Source: CAZMGG01 sp964565715 (GTDB taxonomy: Bacteria > Planctomycetota > UBA1135 > UBA2386). Taken from it: a DNA stretch of 18,039 bases. The stretch spans positions 1-18,039 of the forward strand of contig CAZMGG010000116.1 of NCBI GenBank assembly GCA_964565715.1. Direction: 5' to 3'. The position numbers were made by a program, and so were the translations under genes. The notes below the pieces were generated by a model. The model ran no database searches. It had not been told where the DNA came from and saw only the letters and a program-made list of their open reading frames with translations. Shown in pieces: positions 7,792 through 14,966 of this stretch (positions are counted from its first letter, which is position 1; every line of letters starts with the position of its first letter).

Positions 7792-8826
7792 CTACTGTTC
7801 TGGGTCTTGCGTCGGGGCGAACCACCCCGGTGACCTCAGGGGGGGTGCCCAGGAATCGCCCATGCACTTGCGATGGTGCCAGTCCAGCGCCTCCTGGTCT
7901 GGTCGATCGGCAATGACCGATGGCAGGAGCAGTTCCTTGTCGTGCCACTCGCGGTAGACCGTGTCCTGGAGGGCGCCCATCACGACGACACGGTGATCGC
8001 TGCCACGGACTGCGATGAGCCGCTCGTCGAACAGCACATGAAGATCTGCGCGCAGCAGCAGGCCATTGGTCACTCCCTGGGTGTGGGCGCCTCCGTAGGG
8101 GAAGATGTGCGCCGCCTCCAGGGCGTCGGGTGCATCGGCTCCGGAGATCGCACATCGGCTGCCGTAGGCGCGCAGGAGTTCGCTGCGAAAGGTCGTCTGG
8201 CCCTGCCGCACGGTCACCATCTGCAAGCGACGGATCCGACGGTCCCAATAGGCATCCCGGTCGTGCTGCTGGTTCTCCCAGGCCAACAGATCCTGCAGGT
8301 GCTCCTGGCAGTCGTCGGAGTTGCGTTGGTGGCTGTGGACCTCGGCCAGGCGGGTGCTCCGCGGCTCGTGGTCGCTGGCAAGGATGTCATAGACCACCGA
8401 CCTCACCCGGTCCCGATCGGTGACATCAAGGAGCGCTGCCGTCAGATGAGGATCGAGGACGAAGCTGTCCGCCAGTTGGCCCGCCTGTCGCTCGGATCGC
8501 AGCGAGGAGATCCGCTGCTTCGGGTAGTCGACCATCTCGCCGTCCAGCCGCAGGTGCCACATGCGGTGCTGCTTCGCGTGAAGCAGCGGTCGGTACCAGC
8601 GATCTTCCTGCGCTGGCCAGGTCTCGATCATGATCCGCTTGAAGGCCTTGGCGTAGGCATCCACGGCAACGACGCCGTCGGCGCCGACCAGCCCCTGCTC
8701 GGCCAGGTCCGTCACCGCGAGGAGCGACGCCGGCATGTATGTGCGGTAGTCGCGGTGGCGGAACTTCCCCATGCGCCGCAGGGTCTCGCGGACGCCGTCC
8801 AGCAGGTGTCCGGGGTTCTCAGGCAT
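7792..8826 (-). CDS. HNH endonuclease (HNH_2-type), probable restriction or defence nuclease
   Basis: 344 residues from the ATG at 8826; a GTG at 8922 would overlap the upstream ATPase gene by 32 bases and is the alternative. The C-terminal third carries the nuclease: FRSELLRAYGSRCAISG, LEAAHIFPYG, TNGLLLRADLHVLFDERL, with Cys225, His240, Asn254 and His263 as the likely HNH/ligand set. This pattern is typical of the HNH_2 family found in solitary and modification-dependent restriction enzymes. The N-terminal half (MPASLLAVTDLAEQGL, WYRPLLHAKQHRMWHLRLDG) faintly recalls the order of motifs in HNH enzymes with an N-terminal DNA-reading domain, such as sulfur-binding McrA-like enzymes. That is a weak inference. 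No methylase or dnd-type modification genes are visible. Confidence 0.8.
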   Translation of the reverse strand: MPENPGHLLDGVRETLRRMGKFRHRDYRTYMPASLLAVTDLAEQGLVGADGVVAVDAYAKAFKRIMIETWPAQEDRWYRPLLHAKQHRMWHLRLDGEMVDYPKQRISSLRSERQAGQLADSFVLDPHLTAALLDVTDRDRVRSVVYDILASDHEPRSTRLAEVHSHQRNSDDCQEHLQDLLAWENQQHDRDAYWDRRIRRLQMVTVRQGQTTFRSELLRAYGSRCAISGADAPDALEAAHIFPYGGAHTQGVTNGLLLRADLHVLFDERLIAVRGSDHRVVVMGALQDTVYREWHDKELLLPSVIADRPDQEALDWHHRKCMGDSWAPPLRSPGWFAPTQDPEQ

Positions 8827-8890
8827 GCGTGACGAGGCCGCCCATGTGTGGATGCACGCTACCGCGGTGACGCAGGTGGTGCCATCGCAC

Positions 8891-10255
8891 TCAATCGCCA
8901 GCGGCCTGATCGCCCTCACCACTGCCGCCCAGCAGCCACGCCCACGCCGGCTGCGCCACGACCCCCTTCGGCACGGCCGGCGGCAGCCGGTCGTGGGTCA
9001 GCACCAGCAGCCGCTGCACGGCGCGGGGCCACTGCCGGCCGGCCTCGATCAGGCCCCGCAGTTCCCGTTCGGCGGTCGCGTCGTCCAGGGCATCGGTGCA
9101 CACCTGCACCAGCTCCAGCCCGCCACCCGGATGCCGGGCCAGGAAGTCCACCTCGTGCCCCTCCTGGGTCTTCACGTAGGTGACCTGGCACCGGCGGCGT
9201 TCCAGTTCCAGCAGCACCGCCGTCTCCAGCGCGTGGCCGAGGTTGGCCCGGCCGGTGCGGTCGAACACCGGGATCAGCCCCGGATCCACCGGGTACACCT
9301 TCCGCGGGTTGACCATGCGTCGGCGCTCCGAGTCGGCCTCGAGCCACACCGTGCGCACCAGGAAGCAGTCGTCGAGATGCTGCGCCATCTGATGCACCGT
9401 GTCCCGGGCAATGCTCAGCCCCTGGCTGCGGCAGGCGTCGTAGAACTTCTGCACGCTGAAGGAGCCCGCGGCATTCCCGAGCAGGTGCCGGACCAGCCAC
9501 CGCAGGCCGGTGACGTTGGTCACGCCGTGCCGCTCGATCACGTCGCGCAGCATCGCCACGTCCACGTAGTCGTGGAGCAGCTGGTGCCGGGTGCCCGGAT
9601 CGAGCCCTTGGGCCTCCGGGAAACCGCCGACGGTGAGCCAGGCCAGGAACGCGTGCTCGACGGCCGAGCGCTGTCGTGAGTCGACGGCATCTGCGTCTGC
9701 CGGCACCGGCTGGCCGTGGTGTGCCAGGTACTCACCGAAGCCGAAGGGGTGCAGGACGACCTCCCAGCCGCGACCGCGCATGGCGGTGGCGACCTCGCGG
9801 CTGAGGAGCGCTGCCGAGGACCCGCTCAGGAAGATCTCGACCTTCTCGGTGTCCAGCACCCTGCGCACGAATCGCTCCCAGCCTGGCACCACCTGGATCT
9901 CGTCGAAGCACCAGGTCACGACCTGGCTGCCGCGCACGTCAGGGTGTTGGCGATAGAACGCCTCGAGGAGCAGGTGGAGGTGCTCTGCCTGCAGACCGAG
10001 AAGCTGCTCATCCTCGAAGTCGACGTAGGGGAGGCGGGTCCGGGGGATGCCGTGGGCCAGCCGCTCGCGGCGGAGTTGGTGCAGCAGCATGGTCTTCCCT
10101 GCGCGACGCATGCCGATCACCGCCGTGGCCTTGCCGGGCAGCGCGATCGTTCCGTGGACCTGCCGCGGCGTTCCCGGCGGCAGGGGCCCCGCCAGGGAGT
10201 CCGCCAGGCGAGCCGTCAACCGCGCCTGCAGGCGCGAGGTGGGGTCGTCCGACAT
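8891..10255 (-). CDS. AAA_14/DUF4143 family ATPase (COG1373 type)
   Basis: 454 residues from the ATG at 10255. Walker A is GMRRAGKT (48-55) and Walker B is WCFDEIQ with Asp118-Glu119. SGSSAALLSRE (144-154) is the usual sensor region of the family, followed by HPFGFGEYL. The C-terminal DUF4143 part has a winged-helix-like region (about 250-310), then YPVDPGLIPVF and EVDFLARHPGGGLELVQVC. The latter resembles a PD-(D/E)XK nuclease core (Glu368, Asp370) with Gln in place of the usual Lys, a variant I recall in this family. The biochemical role is not established. Its upstream region is unusually AT-rich and full of palindromes; the HNH gene follows 64 bases downstream on the same strand. The family call is confident; the function is unknown. 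Confidence 0.92.
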   Translation of the reverse strand: MSDDPTSRLQARLTARLADSLAGPLPPGTPRQVHGTIALPGKATAVIGMRRAGKTMLLHQLRRERLAHGIPRTRLPYVDFEDEQLLGLQAEHLHLLLEAFYRQHPDVRGSQVVTWCFDEIQVVPGWERFVRRVLDTEKVEIFLSGSSAALLSREVATAMRGRGWEVVLHPFGFGEYLAHHGQPVPADADAVDSRQRSAVEHAFLAWLTVGGFPEAQGLDPGTRHQLLHDYVDVAMLRDVIERHGVTNVTGLRWLVRHLLGNAAGSFSVQKFYDACRSQGLSIARDTVHQMAQHLDDCFLVRTVWLEADSERRRMVNPRKVYPVDPGLIPVFDRTGRANLGHALETAVLLELERRRCQVTYVKTQEGHEVDFLARHPGGGLELVQVCTDALDDATAERELRGLIEAGRQWPRAVQRLLVLTHDRLPPAVPKGVVAQPAWAWLLGGSGEGDQAAGD

Positions 10256-10262
10256 GCATGCC

Positions 10263-10287
10263 TTTTCGCCTTCCTGGAAGGTGAAAA
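10263..10287. repeat. Near-perfect palindrome, copy 1 of the 33-nt-spaced array
   Basis: Arms TTTTCGCCTTCC and GGAAGGTGAAAA surround one central base, with a single mismatch (T for C). It ends just eight bases before the ATPase start codon at 10255, so it overlaps the translation initiation region of that gene. Confidence 0.85.
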
Positions 10288-10308
10288 ACAGTGAATTTGA
10301 GCCGTATA

Positions 10309-10320
10309 GGAAGGCGAAAA
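10309..10320. repeat. Half-site, copy 2 of the 33-nt-spaced array
   Basis: GGAAGGCGAAAA is the exact right arm predicted from copy 1. It starts 33 bases after the copy-1 right arm (10276) and 33 bases before the copy-3 right arm (10342). No matching inverted arm adjoins it (the sequence before it is GCCGTATA). Confidence 0.8.
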
Positions 10321-10330
10321 ATGCCGAAAG

Positions 10331-10353
10331 TTCGCCTTCTGAGAAGGCGAAAA
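10331..10353. repeat. Perfect palindrome, copy 3 of the 33-nt-spaced array
   Basis: Arms TTCGCCTTCT (10331-10340) and AGAAGGCGAA (10342-10351) surround one base, followed by AA. All ten arm pairs match. It begins 37 bases beyond the stop of the efflux lipoprotein gene, so it could also act as that operon's transcript-end hairpin, although no long T run follows on the minus strand. Confidence 0.85.
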
Positions 10354-10389
10354 TACGAATAGTGACCTAAGATGCCGTAGGGAAATGGA

Positions 10390-11700
10390 TTACAGAACCC
10401 CATCAGCCCCACCAAGCGCTTCGGCCAACCGCGCCCGGCCCACCGCGTGATCCCGCCGAAGCCCCAGGACCGCCCGCTCCACCTCCAGCTCCATCACCAG
10501 CGCCGAGGCCCAGTCGCCGAACGTCCCACCCCCGGCGGCCCAGTTGGCCTTGCCCACCTCGGCCATCTGCCGCAGCCGCGGCAGCACCGATGCCACCAGC
10601 ACCGCGTGCTCGGCTTCCAGCCCCTGCAGCAGCGCCGCCTCGCCGAGCACCATCGCCACCGCGTCGTTCCCCGCCTGGCGGCGCAGCGCCTCGGCTCCCC
10701 GCACGCTGGCCTCGGCCTGCCGCACCGCCGCGTCGATCGCGGTGCTGCGCAGCCACGGCAGCGACATCGCCACGCCGAGCGTCTGGTTCACCGAGCCCAT
10801 CACCGCGCCTCGGAGCGAGAACTCCGGCACCCGCTCCCACTCCGCCGCGGTCACCGCCGCCAGTCTCGCCGCCACCTCCTCCCGGCGCATCGCCAGCTCC
10901 GGGTTGTCACGCAACGCCGACTCGACCAGGGCCGTCTCGGCCAGCCGCAGCGGCGCCAGCTCCGCCAGCACGGCCCGCACGTCCAGGAGCTCGGGCCCGG
11001 CGCCGCACAGGGCGCGCAACGCCGCCAGCAGACCCGGTCGCTCGGCCTGCATGCGTTGCAGATCCGCCCGCACGCGGTCAAGCGCCACCTGGGCCTGCAG
11101 CAGCTCCATCTGCATGCCCTGGCCGGCCTGCACGCGGGCCGCCACCGATGGCACCTGCACCGAAAGCACCGCCGCGATCCGTTCCATCACCGCGATCTCG
11201 TGGTCGCGGAGCGCCAGCGCCTGATACGCCGTCACCACCGCGGTCTGCAGCCGCAGGCGTTCCTGCACGAACCGAGCGCCGGCCACCCTCGCCTCGGCCA
11301 GCGCCGCCTCGCCCTGCGCCGCGAGCCGGCCCGGCCACAGCAGGTTGCGCATCGCGTCGCTCATCAGCAGCAACGCCGTGCGGTCCAGCGCCGCGCCGCC
11401 GTCCAGCGTGTGCTCGACGCCGAGCATGGCCGTGGTCGGCTGCGTGCTCGCCTGCGGCACCTGCTCCAGGGCGGCGAGCCAGCGGAACCAGGCCGCCTCG
11501 AGGGCGCCGTTCTGCCGCTCGGCGTGGGCGAGGAACGCGTGGAGCGGCGCCTCGGGCCCGAGCGCCTCCACCTCCCGCTCGGCGAAGGGCTTCGCGTAGT
11601 GCGTGCCGGCGGCCAGCGCGCGGTCCCGTTCGGCCGGCTCGCCCTCGGGACGGACCACGCACGCGGACAGCAGGAGCAACGACAGCAGGAACGGCCTCAC
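10390..11700 (-). CDS. cusC-like: CusC-like outer-membrane efflux lipoprotein (TolC family)
   Basis: 436 residues from a GTG at 11700. The minus strand reads GTGA, giving a four-base overlap with the stop of the RND pump gene; this coupling and the lipoprotein signal decide the start. MRPFLLSLLLLSAC has a lipobox (LSAC) with Cys14 as the lipidated residue. The rest is long alternating helices (EALAEARVAGARFVQERLRL, VVTAYQALALRDHEIAVMER and onward, LAMRREEVAARLAAV, ALVMELEVERAVLG), as expected for the coiled-coil barrel of an outer-membrane factor. It would carry metal ions from the CusBA complex across the outer membrane. It is the last gene of the operon. Sequence similarity within this family is low, so the call leans on operon position and architecture. 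Confidence 0.85.
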   Translation of the reverse strand: MRPFLLSLLLLSACVVRPEGEPAERDRALAAGTHYAKPFAEREVEALGPEAPLHAFLAHAERQNGALEAAWFRWLAALEQVPQASTQPTTAMLGVEHTLDGGAALDRTALLLMSDAMRNLLWPGRLAAQGEAALAEARVAGARFVQERLRLQTAVVTAYQALALRDHEIAVMERIAAVLSVQVPSVAARVQAGQGMQMELLQAQVALDRVRADLQRMQAERPGLLAALRALCGAGPELLDVRAVLAELAPLRLAETALVESALRDNPELAMRREEVAARLAAVTAAEWERVPEFSLRGAVMGSVNQTLGVAMSLPWLRSTAIDAAVRQAEASVRGAEALRRQAGNDAVAMVLGEAALLQGLEAEHAVLVASVLPRLRQMAEVGKANWAAGGGTFGDWASALVMELEVERAVLGLRRDHAVGRARLAEALGGADGVL

Positions 11701-14700
11701 GACGTCACCTCCAGTTGGCCGCGGAGCTGCCAGCGCTTCCACAGCAGGAAGATCACCGGATACACCAGCAGCTCCATCAGGAAGCTGACCGTGATGCCGC
11801 CGATCAGGGGCGCCACCAGCCGCCGGGTCACGTCGGCGCCGGTGCCGGTGGCCCAGAGCAGGGGCAGCAGCCCGATCATGTCGGTGGCCACCGTCATCGT
11901 CTTCGGCCGGATGCGCTTCACCGCGCCGTGGTGGATCGCCGCCATCAGGTCGCTGACGCTGCGCATGCGGCCTTTCATCTGCGCGCGGTCGAACTCGGTG
12001 TCGAGGTAGAGCAGCATCACCTGGCCGGTCTCGGCGTCGACGCCGAGCAGGGCGATGATGCCGACCCAGACGGCGAGCGACATGTCGTAGTCGAGAGCCC
12101 ACAGGAACCAGAAGGCGCCGATCAGCGAGAACGGCACGGCCAGCAGGATCACGCCGACGCGGAACCAGGAGCCGTTGCCCATGTAGAGCAGCAGGATGAT
12201 GAGCAGGCCGGTGATCGGGAGCACCAGCCTGAGGCGCTCCTCGGTCTCGGCCAGGTACTCGAACGTGCCCGACCAGACGCGGCTGTAGCCCGCCGGCAGG
12301 GGCACCGCCTGGTCGACCGTGGCGCGGGCCTCGCGCACGTAGCCGCCGAGGTCGCGGCCCTCCAGATCGACATAGACCCAGGCGGTGCGCTGGGCGTTCT
12401 CCGAGCGCAGCATCGGCGGGCCGGGTCTGATCTGGATCGTCGCCAGTTCGCCGAGCGGCACCTGCGCGCCCTGCGGTGTGTCGACCAGGACCTGGGCCAG
12501 GGCCTGCGGGTCGTCGCGCAGTTCGCGGGCGTAGCGAAGGTTGATCGGATAGCGGCCGAGGCCCTCGACGGCGGTGCTGACCGGCATGCCGCCGATGGCG
12601 GTCTGGATCACTTCCTGCACGTCGCCGATGGTCATGCCGAAGCGGGCGGCGGCGGTGCGGTCGGGCGTGATGTCGAGGTAGAGGCCGCCGAGGTTGTTCT
12701 CGGCGTAGGCCGAGGTGGTGCCGGTGACGCCCATCACCGCGGCGGCGGTGCGTTCGGCCAGCTCGTTGAGCACGCCGAGGTCGGGACCGTAGAGCTTGAT
12801 GCCGACCGGCGTCTTGATGCCGGTGGCCAGCATGTTGATGCGGTTCTCGATCGGATAGGGCCAGGCGTTGGCCATGCCCGGCAGCCGGACGATGTCGTCG
12901 ATACCCGGGTGATGGCTGCCGTCGGGCCCGGTCCAGCCGTACTTGAGCTCCGCCATGGTGATCGGCCGCTCGGCTGGCCAGAAGGAGTGCTCGAAGGGCC
13001 AGCGCAGCCACATCAGCCAGTCGGGCAGCGAGTGCCAGAACTGCGTCACCGGCCGCGTGCGCCACTTCGAGCGGTCGGTCTCGAGCTGGACGACGGTCTC
13101 GACCATGCTGAGCGGCGCCGGGTCGGTGGCGGTGTCGGCGCGGCCGATCTTGCCGTGCACGGTGCGGACCTCGGGCACCAGCATCATCAGCTTGTCGGTC
13201 TGCTGCAGGATCTCGCGGGCCTTGCCCACCGACACGCTGGGATCGGTGGTGGGCATGTAGAGCAGGTCGCCTTCGTCGAGCTTGGGCATGAACTCGGAGC
13301 CGAGCCGCTGCAGCGGGTAGAGCGTCGAGGCGCCGAGCAGCAGGACGCAGAGGAGGGTGGCGAACGGGTGCCGCAGGCAGATCCAGAAGAACGGCTCGTA
13401 GACCGCCTCCGACAACCGGTTGATCGGGTTCTTCTCCTCGCGCGGGATGCGGCCGCGCACGAACCAGACCATCAGGGCCGGCACCACGGTGATGCCGAGG
13501 ATGGCGGCGGCGCCGATGGCGAAGGTCTTGGTCCAGGCCAGCGGGCCGAACATGCGGCCGGACTCGCCGCCGAGCACGAAGATCGGCAGGAAGCTGACGG
13601 TGATGATCAGCAGGGCCGAGAACAGGCTCGGCGCCACCTCCTTGGCGGCGGCGGTGACCAGGGCGGGCTGGGACGGCATCGGCGTGCCGTCGCGTTCGTG
13701 CTCGTCGCGGGCGCGCTGCAGGTGCTTGTGGGCGTTCTCCACCAGCACCACCGAGCTGTCGACCATCACGCCGATCGCCAGCGCCAGGCCGCCGATCGAC
13801 ATGATGTTGGCGTTCATGCCGAACAGGGTCATCAGCAGCAGCGAGACCAGCAGCCCGATCGGCAGGATGACCAGGGCCACCAGGGCCGAACGGACGTGGG
13901 CCAGGAAGACGATGCAGATCAGCCCGGTGACCAGCAGTTCCTCGAACACGGCGTGCTGCAACGTGCCGACCGCGCGGCCGATGACCTGGGAGCGGTCGTA
14001 GGTGGTCACGATCTCGACGCCGGGGGGCAGCCCGGGCCGCAGTTCCTGCAGGCGTTGCTTGACGTCCTGGATGACCTGGAAGGCGTTGGCGCCGAAGCGG
14101 GCGACGACGATGCCGCCGACCGCCTCACCCTGGCCGTTCAGCTCGCCGACCGAGCGGCGGGCCTCGCCGCCGACCTGGAGGTCGGCGACCTGGCCGAGCA
14201 GCACCGGCGTGCCGCCGCTGCCGACGCCGAGCGGCACCTGGGCCAGGTCCTGCAGGCCATTCAGGTAGCCGCGGCTGCGGATCATGTACTCCTGCTCGCC
14301 GCGCTCGACCACCGAGCCGCCGACGTCGCGGTTGCTGGCCTCGATGGCCTCGGCGATCCTGCCGAGCGGGATGCCGAAGGCGCGCAGCCGTTCGGGATCC
14401 AGGGTGACCTGGTACTCCTTGACGAAGCCGCCGAACGCCGCCACCTCGGCGACGCCGTTCACCGAGCTGAGGGGATAGCGAAGGTAGTAGTCCTGGATCG
14501 CGCGCAGTTCGCCCAGGTCGTGGCGATCCGAGCGCAGGGCGTACTGGTAGACCCAGCCGACGCCGGTGGCGTCGGGGCCGAGCTTGGGCTGCACGCCCGC
14601 CGGCAGCCGGTCGCGGATCGTCGACAGGTACTCCAGCACACGGGCGCGCGCCCAGTAGATGTCGGTGCCGTCCTCGAACAGCACGTAGCAGAACGACTGC

Positions 14701-14966
14701 TCGAACATGGAGATGCCGCGGACGTCGGTGGCGCCGGGCACCGCCAGCAGCGCGCTGCTGAGCGGGTAGGTGATCTGGTCGTCGACCACCTGCGGGTTCT
14801 GGCCCGGGTACTCGGTGGTGACGATCACCTGCACGTCGGACAGGTCCGGGATCGCGTCGAGGCGGACGTTGCGGTAGCCCCACAGGCCCAGCGCCAGCAG
14901 GCCGGCGGTGACCAGCAGCACCAGCGAACGGTGGCGCACCGACACTTCGACGATGCGTTCGATCAT
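11697..14966 (-). CDS. cusA: CusA/CzcA-family heavy-metal RND efflux pump, Cu(I)/Ag(I) type
   Basis: 1089 residues, full length. The N-terminus MIERIVEVSVRHRSLVLLV and IPDLSDVQVIV are typical of heavy-metal RND pumps. Transmembrane helix 4 carries AIGVMVDSSVVLVENAHK, the monovalent-metal form, rather than the DFG...DGAVVMVEN of divalent-metal CzcA. The proton-relay residues Asp403, Glu979 and Lys1022 correspond to E. coli CusA Asp405, Glu939 and Lys984. Three methionines, Met571 (LLYMPT), Met621 (PLSMVET) and Met712 (RINMLATG), correspond to CusA Met573, Met623 and Met672. The +40 shift of the last reflects an aromatic-rich insertion at about 630-685. It exports Cu(I)/Ag(I) from periplasm or cytoplasm using the proton gradient. 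Its ATG overlaps the adaptor stop as ATGA. Confidence 0.96.
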   Translation of the reverse strand: MIERIVEVSVRHRSLVLLVTAGLLALGLWGYRNVRLDAIPDLSDVQVIVTTEYPGQNPQVVDDQITYPLSSALLAVPGATDVRGISMFEQSFCYVLFEDGTDIYWARARVLEYLSTIRDRLPAGVQPKLGPDATGVGWVYQYALRSDRHDLGELRAIQDYYLRYPLSSVNGVAEVAAFGGFVKEYQVTLDPERLRAFGIPLGRIAEAIEASNRDVGGSVVERGEQEYMIRSRGYLNGLQDLAQVPLGVGSGGTPVLLGQVADLQVGGEARRSVGELNGQGEAVGGIVVARFGANAFQVIQDVKQRLQELRPGLPPGVEIVTTYDRSQVIGRAVGTLQHAVFEELLVTGLICIVFLAHVRSALVALVILPIGLLVSLLLMTLFGMNANIMSIGGLALAIGVMVDSSVVLVENAHKHLQRARDEHERDGTPMPSQPALVTAAAKEVAPSLFSALLIITVSFLPIFVLGGESGRMFGPLAWTKTFAIGAAAILGITVVPALMVWFVRGRIPREEKNPINRLSEAVYEPFFWICLRHPFATLLCVLLLGASTLYPLQRLGSEFMPKLDEGDLLYMPTTDPSVSVGKAREILQQTDKLMMLVPEVRTVHGKIGRADTATDPAPLSMVETVVQLETDRSKWRTRPVTQFWHSLPDWLMWLRWPFEHSFWPAERPITMAELKYGWTGPDGSHHPGIDDIVRLPGMANAWPYPIENRINMLATGIKTPVGIKLYGPDLGVLNELAERTAAAVMGVTGTTSAYAENNLGGLYLDITPDRTAAARFGMTIGDVQEVIQTAIGGMPVSTAVEGLGRYPINLRYARELRDDPQALAQVLVDTPQGAQVPLGELATIQIRPGPPMLRSENAQRTAWVYVDLEGRDLGGYVREARATVDQAVPLPAGYSRVWSGTFEYLAETEERLRLVLPITGLLIILLLYMGNGSWFRVGVILLAVPFSLIGAFWFLWALDYDMSLAVWVGIIALLGVDAETGQVMLLYLDTEFDRAQMKGRMRSVSDLMAAIHHGAVKRIRPKTMTVATDMIGLLPLLWATGTGADVTRRLVAPLIGGITVSFLMELLVYPVIFLLWKRWQLRGQLEVTS

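Noticed and set aside
8827..8922. GTG at 8922 as the start of the HNH gene
   Set aside because: It would overlap the ATPase gene by 32 bases and adds residues with no recognisable feature; the ATG at 8826 is simpler, although its ribosome site is weak.
10263..10353. Possible CRISPR array
   Set aside because: There are only three copies of a 12-base motif in mixed palindromic form, with 21-base gaps and no cas genes; it does not fit a repeat-spacer array.
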